From the NCBI RefSeq assembly GCF_027596085.1, contig NC_072470.1, forward strand, positions 3,027,034 through 3,091,033: a stretch of DNA of 64,000 bases, read 5' to 3'. Source of the stretch: Anoplopoma fimbria (taxonomy: Eukaryota > Chordata > Actinopteri > Perciformes > Anoplopomatidae). The notes beneath the pieces were generated by a model. It saw nothing but the letters and a program-made list of their open reading frames with translations. It was not told where the DNA came from and ran no database searches. Shown here one piece after another: positions 28,801 through 40,800 of the stretch. The position numbers and the translations under genes were made by a program. How positions within the stretch are numbered: the stretch's first letter is position 1; every line of letters begins with the position of its first letter.

Positions 28801-31800
28801 ATGCCCAAAACAGAAAGACATGAACATGTTATTGTTTTGGACACAATCTTTGTTCTTATTTCTAAGTTTCCTTTGCTTCACTATGTGATACAAACTCCAT
28901 CATCTCCTCAATTAAATCGTCTTTTTTCCCCGCTGAGACGAGTACTTCCTGTTTCTCCATTGGCCAAACTGTGCACCATTCAACCTCAGCGTCATGTGTT
29001 CAAATCACCCAGAAGCACATTCAACACTCACACAAGCCGACACACTTTAAATCCCAGAGGATGTGTTTCTGTTTCTCCACGAGCCATAACTTTCCCAGGA
29101 GATGGCACACACTCCTAGGACTCTACGATAAAACACAAGCGTCACTCTTCTCTGCTGATTCTCCAACTATCATGGAAACTTTAGGATGTTTTTATTTTTT
29201 GTTGTTGTGAATATTCAGCCACCGCTGAAGGCCCGCATGTCAAAACACTCACTCAACACCTTCTATAAGAAGCACAGTGTTGTGGGTTTCTATAAATAAA
29301 AGCGTGCTGACACCTCACCTCTGGGTACCTGAGCTCTGGGTCCATCACGTCAACGTCTCTTCAGTCAAAACACGGAAATATGATGCCTCAAAAGTGAGCA
29401 ATATTGTCCAAAACCAATAGAAAACGAATTCCTTTCTGTAAAACTATAAAAATCCAGTAAAAGACAGCCTCCTCTCCTGCAGCAGCGTCTTTTCTGTCTG
29501 ACTTTTCCGTTCAGAGTAAACAGACGTCTGACACACACACTCACAAAACCCCTCTGTTCTGATTTTAACCACTTAAAAAATGGTGTCATTAATTTATTTA
29601 AAAAAACAAGCCAACCCAGTTTCACTTGGCGTCGTTACTCTGATAATCTAATTCTGTGTCAGGGGGAATTTGAGGCTCTGGGCTGAATTCACCCGGATTC
29701 TGTGGTGAAAGGACAATTATTAAAGTTAAAATGGGTTTAAAAGAGATTATGTTGGTTATTTTTTATATAATTAATATTTTTCACCTCAAAGATCACCTCT
29801 TTGTTGTTTTGAATAGGTCTCCACGTTCACTTTAAAGCAAATTATATCAATAAGGTGTATTAACTAAAAGAAAAAATCCCCCCTTTTAAGGTAGCTTAAA
29901 GATTTCAGGTCCAATTAAGGTTTGAGGGTGAGGATTTAAAATGACTTTCTCACAGTGAGAGCTCTTTACTGTCTCCACATTCAATCTTTTCTCCCGTGAA
30001 ACTCTCTATTACCTGAAAATATAACCACCTGAAGGGACGCCATGGATCACAGAGTTCATTACTGATTAAGAGGAAAAGATTTTATTAGTCTCATCTCTGT
30101 CTCAGTGATTTTTATTCAGCTCCATACTGGACCGACTGTTCCTGGCCACCATTCACTGAACATCTGCTTGTTAATTTTTCTTCTGTTACACCTTTACTGG
30201 CAAATATTTAGTGTGAAGAAAACCCTAAAACAGTGTAATTTATGGGATTTTTGGGTGTAAATCTGACTATAGTACCGTTTTTTTAAGGTTTCCTGCAGTT
30301 CAAATTCTGATATACTGCGCATTTTACAGTATTATATTGTATTTTGTATGAATGTTTTTGTGGTAATTGTCCTTTTTTTATTACATTTAATTCTGTGTTT
30401 TCGCCACAAGCTGTTTTTGTATCAAGAATTTTTCATTTGTTTGGTTTTACTGGTGAAGCATGTCATGTGTTTAGTGTCATACTTTTTTATGGTTCATTGC
30501 AAAATTCTTCTTTCCGTAGATAATTAAATCCACTGACCTTGAACACTACTTATCTAATACCTGATATTTTCCTGAGTGTTGCAGCGGATTCTGGATGAGG
30601 AGAAACACAGTAGTTTATTCTTCTTGTGCAGGGATGTGCAGTGACCTTGGTTTGGGAAATTGTTTTTCAAAGCAGTCTAACCTGAGATGATTCTTGTGAG
30701 CAGAAAATAAACACATTGAAAATAAGAACCAGCATTTAAAATACTGAATAAAGGTGGACAGTAAAGGTTATTTTCACATCCTTTCCATCTTACTAACGTA
30801 TCCTAGGACTTAGCTTAAAAAAAAGATTAACAGCTGTAGTTACTTTAGTTGATTTGCAGATCACAATTTCCTGCATCCACAAGCCTTGACAGAAGTGCAG
30901 ACTAGTCTTGCTAAATACCGCTCTCTAGTGGCAAAAATGAGACATGCATTCATGTGGGATTCACTTTTGCCCTGAGATATGCAGATTTACTCTGTTTCAA
31001 TTGTTTTTTGGTAATTAAACTCATTGAAATTTGTTTTTATTTAGGAATATGCACCATATAAAGGCCCTAAACAGACAGACAAAACGTTGTATTTTTATTA
31101 ATGTTTATTATATATTATTTATGAATGATATAGTATATTTAATATATATTATTATTTATTATTATTATTTTAATGTTTTTGAGGGAACCGGAGCACCCGG
31201 AGAAAACCCTAAATGAAGATTTAGCCAGGCCTAAACCCTGGTTTTAAGAGTAAACAGTTAGTGTTCATTTCAGCAGAGGAAGGATATAGTTTCTCCAGTG
31301 AAAACACACTAACTATGTCCTCTTGACAATTTTTTTTACAATTTTAAATCAACCTTTTGGTAATTATTATTATTATAACTAATTTAAATTGTGTTTGGGA
31401 ACCTGAGCACCTGGAGAAAACCCAAAATAAAGATGTATAGCCAGGACTAAACCCTGGATTAAAAAGTACAAAGAAATAGTGTTGATTTCAGCAGAGGAAG
31501 GATATTTTCCTTCCTCCAGTGAAAATACACTAATTCTAAGATTTAAGGGGAAATTAAATAAGGGGAAGAACAAAATTAGAGGGAAGAAGGATGTGTTCGA
31601 AAGGAGTAAAGTGACGGGACATGGTGGGGTTTGAGGAGATCCGTCTGGTCAAGATGATCAGTCTTCGGACTGCCTTTGTGTATTTAGGATCGGCGGAAGC
31701 TTGGTGAACGAGTGTCCGACCTGTAGAGTGCCTGCTGTTGGGTCAAGTATCTGCGGTATCGAGGCATCGGTCTGAAGGTGTCCGCCGACAGGTAACCGCT

Positions 31801-34800
31801 CCCCTCTGCACAGCTGAAACTCACCCCACCTCCCATCGGATTAATAGGAGCTGCAGTGGCTTTACTCCTTACTTTATTAATTGGAGGCAGACAGGCTGGT
31901 CTCTTGGGAACAATGGCGGGAGGAAGGATCTCTGCTACTTCCGGGAGAACTTGTGGGACGTCCTGCCGGAGTTGTCTCTCCCTCAGTGCATTTTTGACTA
32001 CAGCGTCACGGTCCATCCTCTCCAGAGCCTGCAGCTGCTTCTGCTTTCCAGCCACCAGGGAGAGATTGAAATTCTGCAATTGAATTTTCTCTTCCCTGGT
32101 CCTCTGGGCCTTCAGCCGTTCCTCCTCTAGAAACAACCTGTCTGCCTCCTTCTGAGCCTCCAGCCAGGCCACGCCGCTCTGACGCTCCGCCTCTTCCCTC
32201 TGCAGCTTCTCCTGAACTCTTTTCTCTCTGTGGGTGGAGATGGATTGAAGTGTTTCGGCCCTCTTTTGTTTCTCCATCTTCCTCTTCGTTGCCATTTCAG
32301 CCTCTCTCTCCGCCCAACACTTTGGGTTTTGCTCCTCCCTCAGAGCTGTGGCAGCAGCTTTCTCCTTCTTTAAGGCTGCGAGCTTCTCAGCGGCCTGTGA
32401 AGGAGTCCTGAGCCTCCGCAACCTTTCTGCTTCTTCGCTTTTCCTTTGGAGGAGTTTTTCTTGAAGGTCAAGCTGAGCCCGTTCTGTTTTCTCATCCTCT
32501 AGCAGGATAATTTGTGCCTCTCTCGCGCGGTCCAAGTTTTTTCTTGCCATATCCTCCAGACGGTTCCTTAGTTTAATCTTTTTTAACTGATATTTTTGTT
32601 CTTCCTGCAGTCTCTGCTCTTGTGCGTCGAGGTCGTTAAGTCTTCGTTGCATTTCTGCATCGTTCTTACTCTTCTCTCTTTCTTGGGCTTTCCGCAGGAC
32701 CTTTTCCCTAATCTGAGCCAGCTGATCTTCAGCTAAAGCATAACGCCGAAGCTTTTCCTGTGTCATTTTCTCCTCATGACACTTCAAATCTTCTTCCTGT
32801 CCTACTTTCATCTCCTCCTCATATTTCCGTTCGTCAACTTTCATTTCTACCAGTTCAAGGTTGTCCCTGTCCAGATCTCTCCGTATATTCTCCCCACTGT
32901 TGTTGACAGACGTGGCCTCTGGCCCGCCGTGAAAGCCGATCAGCTTTCTGTGCCTACTGCATCTTTTGGAGGTCTTCTGCTCTGCTGGTGGGGGAGCGGG
33001 ATAGACTTTGACCTCTACATTGTCCAGCTGTCTATCTGTGTCACTGCCTTCCACAGTTTCCTTCACCTTTGGCACTGGATAGAAGATGGGACTTGCCATG
33101 GGATTACCATCCAGTCTGCCGCCGCCCCGCTGCTGCGTCGGGTTAGCCCTGCGGTATCGAGGCATCGGTCTGAAGGTGTCCGCCGACAGGTAACTGCTCC
33201 CCTCAGCACAGCTAAAACTCACCCCACCTCCCATCGGATTAATAGGAGCTGCAGTGGCTTTACCTCCATTAATAATTGGAGGCAGACAGGCCTGCAGCTG
33301 CTTCTGCTTTCCAGCCGCCAGGGAGAGATTGAAATTCTGCAATTGAATTTTCTCTTCCCTGGTCCTCTGGGCCTTCAGCCGTTCCTCCTCTAGAAACAAC
33401 CTGTCTGCCTCCTTCTGAGCCTCCAGCCAGGCCACGCCGCTCTGACGCTCCGCCTCTTCCCTCTGCAGCTTCTCCTGAACTCTTTTCTCTCTGTGGGTGG
33501 AGATGGATTGAAGTGTTTCGGCCCTCTTTTGTTTCTCCATCTTCCTCTTCGTTGCCATTTCAGCCTCTCTCTCCGCCCAACACTTTGGGTTTTGCTCCTC
33601 CCTCAGAGCTGTGGCAGCAGCTTTCTCCTTCTTTAAGGCTGCGAGCTTCTCAGCGGCCTGTGAAGGAGTCCTGAGCCTCCGCAACCTTTCTGCTTCTTCG
33701 CTTTTCCTTTGGAGGAGTTTTTCTTGAAGGTCAAGCTGAGCCCGTTCTGTTTTCTCATCCTCTAGCAGGATAATTTGTGCCTCTCTCTCGCGGTCCAAGT
33801 TTTTTCTTGCCATATCCTCCAGACGGTTCCTTAGTTTAATCTTTTTTAACTGATATTTTTGTTCTTCCTGCAGTCTCTGCTCTTGTGCGTCGAGGTCGTT
33901 AAGTCTTCGTTGCATTTCTGCATCGTTCTTACTCTTCTCTCTTTCTTGGGCTTTCCGCAGGACCTTTTCCCTAATCTGAGCCAGCTGATCTTCAGCTAAA
34001 GCATAACGGCGAAGCTTTTCCTGTGTCATTTTCTCCTCATGACACTTCAAATCTTCTTCCTGTCCTACTTTCATCTCCTCCTCATATTTCCGTTCGTCAA
34101 CTTTCATTTCGACCAGTTCAAGGTTGTCCCTGTCCAGATCTCTCCGTATATTCTCCCCACTGTTGTTGACCGACGTGGCCTCTGGCCCGCCGTGAAAGCC
34201 GATCAGCTTTCTGTGCCTACTGCATCTTTTGGAGGTCTTCTGCTCTGCTGATGGGGGAGCGGGATAGAATTTGACCTCTACATTGTCCAGCTGTCTATCT
34301 GTGTCACTGCCTTCCACAGTTTCCTTCACCTTTGGCACTGGATAGAAGATGGGACTTGCCATGGGATTACCACCCAGTCTGCCGCCGCCCCGCTGCTGCG
34401 TCGGGTTAGCCCTGCGGTATCGAGGCATCGGTCTGAAGGTGTCCGCCGACAGGTAACTGCTCCCCTCAGCGCAGCTAAAACTCACCCCACCTCCCATCGG
34501 ATTAATAGGAGCTGCAGTGGCTTTACCTCCATTAATAATTGGAGGCAGACAGGCCTGCAGCTGCTTCTGCTTTCCAGCCGCCAGGGAGAGATTGAAATTC
34601 TGCAATTTAATTTTCTCTTCCCTGGTCCTCTGGGCCTTCAGCCGTTCCTCCTCTAGAAACAACCTGTCTGCCTCCTTCTGAGCCTCCAGCCAGGCCACGC
34701 CGCTCTGACGCTCCGCCTCTTCCCTCTGCAGCTTCTCCTGAACTCTTTTCTCTCTGTGGGTGGAGATGGATTGAAGTGTTTCGGCCCTCTTTTGTTTCTC

Positions 34801-37800
34801 CATCTTCCTCTTCGTTGCCATTTCAGCCTCTCTCTCCGCCCAACACTTTGGGTTTTGCTCCTCCCTCAGAGCTGTGGCAGCAGCTTTCTCCTTCTTTAAG
34901 GCTGCGAGCTTCTCAACGGCCTGTGAAGGAGTCCTGAACCTCCGCAACCTTTCTGCTTCTTCGCTTTTCCTTTGGAGGAGTTTTTCTTGAAGGTCAAGCT
35001 GAGCCCGTTCTGTTTTCTCATCCTCTAGCAGGATAATTTGTGCCTCTCTCTCACGGTCCAAGTTTTTTCTTGTGATTTCCTCCAGACGGTTCTTTAGTTT
35101 AATCTTTTTTAATTTATATTTTTGTTCTTCCTGCAGTCTCTGCTCTTGTGCGTCGAGGTCGTTAAGTCTTCGTTGCATTTCTGCATCGTTCTTACTCTTC
35201 TCTCTTTCTTGGGCTTTCCGCAGGACCTTTTCCCTAATCTGAGCCTGCTGATTTTCAGCTAAAGCATAACGGCGAAGCTTTTCCTGTGTCATTTTCTCCT
35301 CATGACACTTCAAATCTTCTTCCTGTCCTACTTTCATCTCCTCCTCATATTTCCGTTCGTCAACTTTCATTTCTACCAGTTCAAGGTTGTCCCTGTCCAG
35401 ATCTCTCCGTATATTCTCCCCACTGTTATTGACAGACGTGGCCTCTGGCCCGCCGTGAAAGCCGATCAGCTTTCTGTGCCTACTGCATCTTTTGGAGGTC
35501 TTCTGCTCTGCTGATGGGGGAGCGGGATAGACTTTGACCTCTACATTGTCCAGCTGTCTATCTGTGTCACTGCCTTCCACAGTTTCCTTCACTGGATAGA
35601 AGATTGGAGTTGCCATGGGAATATTACCACCCAGTCTTTTGCCACCCTGCTTCTGCGTCGGGTTAGCCCTGCGGTATCGAGGCATCGGCCTGAAGGTGTC
35701 TGCCGTCAAGTAATTGCTGCCCTCAGCGCAGCTAAAACTCACCCCACCTCCCATCAGATTAATAGGAGCTGCAGTGGCTTTACCTCTATTATTAATTGGA
35801 GGGAGACAGGTTGTGCTTTGGGGAACAACGGTGATGCGTTCCTGAGTCACTCTCCACTGAGCCTTTTCTTCAAATTGAACAAGTTGATGTTCTGCCAAAG
35901 CATAGCTGCAAATTTTCACATCTTCTTCCCGTCTGACCTGCATCTCCTTCACATAAACGCATCCCTCCTCTAAAGTATTTTTTTGTTTTCTCCTCCTCAG
36001 TGCCTGGTTTTCCATCTCCGTTTTGTTTTCAATCTGTATTATCTAAAGTGCCCTTGAAGGGATTAAATTAATGTTGTCAATGCTTGATCTCCTCTCTGTC
36101 CGTAAACCTTCTGCTTCATTGACCGTCGCTGATACAACTGAGCTATTGAGAGATTCATAGAGATATCTAACGAAAGATCAAAGGATGCTTGTGACATCAT
36201 CACATTCCGTGGCTTGGATATGAAGCTCTTGTGACATCATCACATTCCGTGGCTCTGATGTGTGTTGTTTTTATTCAATTTCAATTATCTTTTAAATTTA
36301 AGGATAGAATGCTATCTAACCATCCATCGCCACGATAACAGTTGGCCATGACGACGACACGGGGCTAATGATAATTTTCTGCGATTTTTTTGACTGCGAT
36401 TGGTTCGTCATGATCGCAATCTGTTCAGTTTTAAAGGGTTTTAGGGTATTCAGTTGTTGCTTCGAAAATAATAAAAAGCATGGAAGGAATTGGTTTCAAT
36501 CTTTTGCGTTTTCAATTTATAACGTGTTGAATAATTATGCTTATACACTTTGTGGCGGGGAGCCAATCTTTGAAGATGCTACAAGACAGAAATATTAAAT
36601 AGATATTAGAGAGAGAATAATGACCTGTTTAACTTCCTAACACTAGCTCTAAGCAGCTTATAATACTTATTTTTCAGCCACTACAGGTCACTTTATACAT
36701 CAGAAAATATTTCAGTACTGACGATGGTAGTGGTTTTTGTTCTGTGTCATGTAACATCATTAGCTAGCTAACGCTAACTTCATACGTTAGCTGATAGCTG
36801 TTAATGTTTATCATTTGCTTGTATTGTTCTTAATAACATTATCTTAACATATTGTAACAATAATGTTGAAATAATGGAGGAGTTCCTTGTGCCGAATGAT
36901 ATATGTTATATTAAAGTTAATCAATGGATCCATTTACTTTTTGGAGGAGAACTCTGCAGATAATTTGGCTCCCGGTAAAAACCTCCTGAATGATCATTTA
37001 TTTTACTTTTTTAAAACAAAGCACCAAGGAAACGTTAGTCAGGTGTGAAGACAATGTTATACCTTGTTGTAAAAACTTAGTCAAACAAGATAATGTGTTC
37101 AGTATTGAGCAGCTGGTTTACAGTCGTTGTGCTAACGTTTATCTACATGCGCCACAGCTCAATCAAAACTCTGTTTTTACTGAACAGTTTCCAGTTACAG
37201 TCATAAACCAGGAACTACTAATATTAAAAATATTAAGGTAAACCTGTGCAGTGGGACAGTAAAGAAAAAACACCAAGAGACCACCTCTGATTATATTGCT
37301 AAATTTAAAAAACATAACATTAGCGGGTATCAGCTAACCACGTGTTTATTAAGGTACTAGTACCAAACATTCTAGTACATGTATTTCACAGCAGTGGTTA
37401 CTTTACAGATTATGATTAGTAATAGACTTTAAATGTCCTCTTGACTCTTTTCTACTTTGTAAAATTAACTAAATTTGTTATTATAATTCACTTAAAGTGT
37501 GTGGGGGAACGGGAGCATCCAGAGTAAATCTGAAATAAAGATCTAGTCATCCAGGTGTCAGAGCATTTCCGCGTCTTTCTTTCCCTGCCGTCTCTCTTTG
37601 GCTTTCTGCAGAGCCTTTTCTTTGACTTGAACAAGGTGATGTTCTGCCAAAGCGTAGCTGCAAAAAAAATTTGTTTGCCATCTGCATTTTCTAACGGGCC
37701 CTTGAAGGGATTACGCTAACGTTGTCAATGCTTGATCTCTCTTTTATCTGTACATAACAGTACTCTTTCGCTGCCCGACTCTGCTTCAACTGAGCTATTA

Positions 37801-40800
37801 AGAGGTTCAAAGCAAAGATACTAATACCTTATTTTTCTAAAACACTCCACTATAGATTATGTAAACATATATTATATAATACCTAACAAATTAATTGAAG
37901 GTAGTGCAGACTAGTATTGCTAAAGACAGCTCTTTAATAACGAAAAATAAGACCAGCATTTATTAATTTACTACTGTGGGATTTTATTACGGGAGGAGAC
38001 CGGGACATCCGGTAACCCTAAAGAAAGAACAGTTATCACAACAACACCACAGTTAAAGCTATACTGTACGATTTGAGAGAGCTAGCATGATTTGAAATTA
38101 GCTTCTCTTCGGAGTTCCGTTTAACTCCTCCCCCACCCTTCAGGACTCCCTGCCCCCACCCCTCGACACAGAGCCGTGCACGAGCGCTGCTGCTACTTAG
38201 CAACCAGGTAGCTACGCTGCTGCTGCCTCATTGAGCGAGAGCTGAGCTAACGGTCGCTACTATGACAACAACGCTTTCTTTGCCCTCCGTGAACGCGCTC
38301 AGGCCGGCTCAGGCTCGTACACAGAGGGGAGAGAACGCGCAGGCTTGTGATTGGTTCTTTAGATTCGGGTACAATGTCTCCGATTGGTAAGCATTTTAAC
38401 AGGTTTATAGCCGATACAGAATTCGTTTTTGTTTCGCTTCTTTTTCATTGCCCATAAGTTATTTATTGCTGTCAGGATGTAAAAACCAATTTCAACAACA
38501 TATTAAAAAGTGCATATCACTGGAAACCGTACAGTATGCCTTTAAATTGTTGAGTAAACATACATAATTCTTTCCATTTTTAAACTTGATTAAATTAGCC
38601 TTTGTGTTATTATTATTATTATAACTATTTAAAGTGTATGGGGGAACCGGCAGGATGGCGGCAGCTTGCTCCTTTTTAACGTCTGCTAGCTCGTCCTCAA
38701 CGATCCGTGAAGAAGTCCCGAGCCTCCGTGACCTTTCTGCTTCCTCAGTTTTCCTTCAGAGGAGATTCTCTTCATTGTCCAGCTGAGCACGTTTCGTTTT
38801 CTCATCCCTGATTATTTGGGCCGTTTTCTCTCGGTCCGAGTTCTTCCCTTCCTCATATTGATGTTCATCTTTAGCCATTTTTGGTTTTATTTTCTTTATT
38901 TTGACCAGCTCCAGGTTATCCCTCTGCAGATGTCTCCGTAAATCAAAGCTGTTGTTGAATGGGCCCACTGCATCTTTTAGAGTTTGTCTTCTGCTCTGCC
39001 GTTGGGGGAGTCGGATATATTTTCATCATATTCTTGTGGCCCTGGGTGAAAACCTTGACCTTGTCCAACTGTTTTTTCTGTGTCATTGACTTCCACAGCT
39101 TCCTTTTGGCCTTACCTCTATAGGTAAGGGGTGGTAGACAGGTTGGTCCCTGTGCTACCATGCTGGTGTGTTTCTCACACCGAGGAAGGACCTCTGCCAC
39201 TTTGGGGAGGATTTGGTGGAAATCCCTCAGTGCATTTTTAACTGCAGATTCACTGTCCTTCCTCTCCTGCATTTTCTAACGGGCCCTTGAAGGGATTACG
39301 CTAACGTTGTCAATGCTTGATCTCTCTTTTATCTGTACGTAACAGTCCTCTTTCGCTGCCCGACTCTGCTTCAACTGAGCTATTAAGAGGTTCAAAGCAA
39401 AGATACTAATACCAAACATTCTTATTTTTCTAAAACACTCCACTACAGATTATGTAAACATATATTATATAATACCTAACAAATTAATTGAAGGTAGTGC
39501 AGACTAGTATTGCTAAAGACAGCTCTTTAATAACGAAAAATAAGACCAGCACTCATTCATTTTCTACTGTGGGATTTTATTACGGGAGACACCGGGACAT
39601 CCAGTAACCCTCAGAAAGAACATCTATCACAACAGTTACAGTGTTCATTTCAGTAGGACCTCTGGTGGAAATACACTCATAATGTCCTCTTGACTATTTT
39701 TTTTTTTTTACTTTATTAAATTAGCCTATTTATTATTATTATTATAATTCATTTAAAGTGTGTGAGGGAACCGGAGCACCCAGAGTTTGAACACTACTTA
39801 TCTAATACCTGATATTTTCCTGAGTGTTGCAGCGGATTCTGGATGAGGAGAAACACAGTAGTTTATTCTTCTTGTGCAGGGATGTGCAGTGACCTTGGTT
39901 TGGGAAATTGTTTTTCAAAGCAGTCTAACCTGAGATGATTCTTGTGAGCAGAAAATAAACACATTGAAAATAAGAACCAGCATTTAAAATACTGAATAAA
40001 GGTGGACAGTAAAGGTTATTTTCACATCCTTTCCATCTTACTAACGTATCCTAGGACTTAGCTTAAAAAAAAGATTAACAGCTGTAGTTACTTTAGTTGA
40101 TTTGCAGATCACAATTTCCTGCATCCACAAGCCTTGACAGAAGTGCAGACTAGTCTTGCTAAATACCGCTCTCTAGTGGCAAAAATGAGACATGCATTCA
40201 TGTGGGATTCACTTTTGCCCTGAGATATGCAGATTTACTCTGTTTCAATTGTTTTTTGGTAATTAAACTCATTGAAATTTGTTTTTATTTAGGAATATGC
40301 ACCATATAAAGGCCCTAAACAGACAGACAAAACGTTGTATTTTTATTAATGTTTATTATATATTATTTATGAATGATATAGTATATTTAATATATATTAT
40401 TATTTATTATTATTATTGTTTTAATGTTTTTGAGGGAACCGGAGCACCCGGAGAAAACCCTAAATGAAGATTTAGCCAGGCCTAAACCCTGGTTTTAAGA
40501 GTAAACAGTTAGTGTTCATTTCAGCAGAGGAAGGATATAGTTTCTCCAGTGAAAACACACTAACTATGTCCTCTTGACAATTTTTTTTACAATTTTAAAT
40601 CAACCTTTTGGTAATTATTATTATTATAACTAATTTAAATTGTGTTTGGGAACCTGAGCACCTGGAGAAAACCCAAAATAAAGATGTATAGCCAAGACTA
40701 AACCCTGGATTAAAAAGTACAAAGAAATAGTGTTGATTTCAGCAGAGGAAGGATATTTTCCTTCCTCCAGTGAAAATACACTAATTCTAAGATTTAAGGG

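Larger units (their letters stand above)
30541..39788. repeat. Tandem segmental duplication, copy A (9.25 kb)
   Basis: The left edge GAACACTACTTATCTAATAC recurs at 39,789. The right edge ...GGAGCACCCAGAGT recurs at 49,228. Copy A contains the open coiled-coil gene, its 5' flank, relic fragments and a 485-bp element absent from copy B. Identity by eye is very high across most of the unit. Confidence 0.95.

Noticed and set aside
28497..29210. Frames of 79-115 residues around 28.5-29.2 kb
   Set aside because: Low-complexity AT-rich translations without conserved motifs or exon signals.
31738..33393. Plus-strand frames of 130-205 residues opposite the coiled-coil gene
   Set aside because: They recur with the same period as the minus-strand modules and have no family features; they are antisense shadows of the repeated coding sequence.
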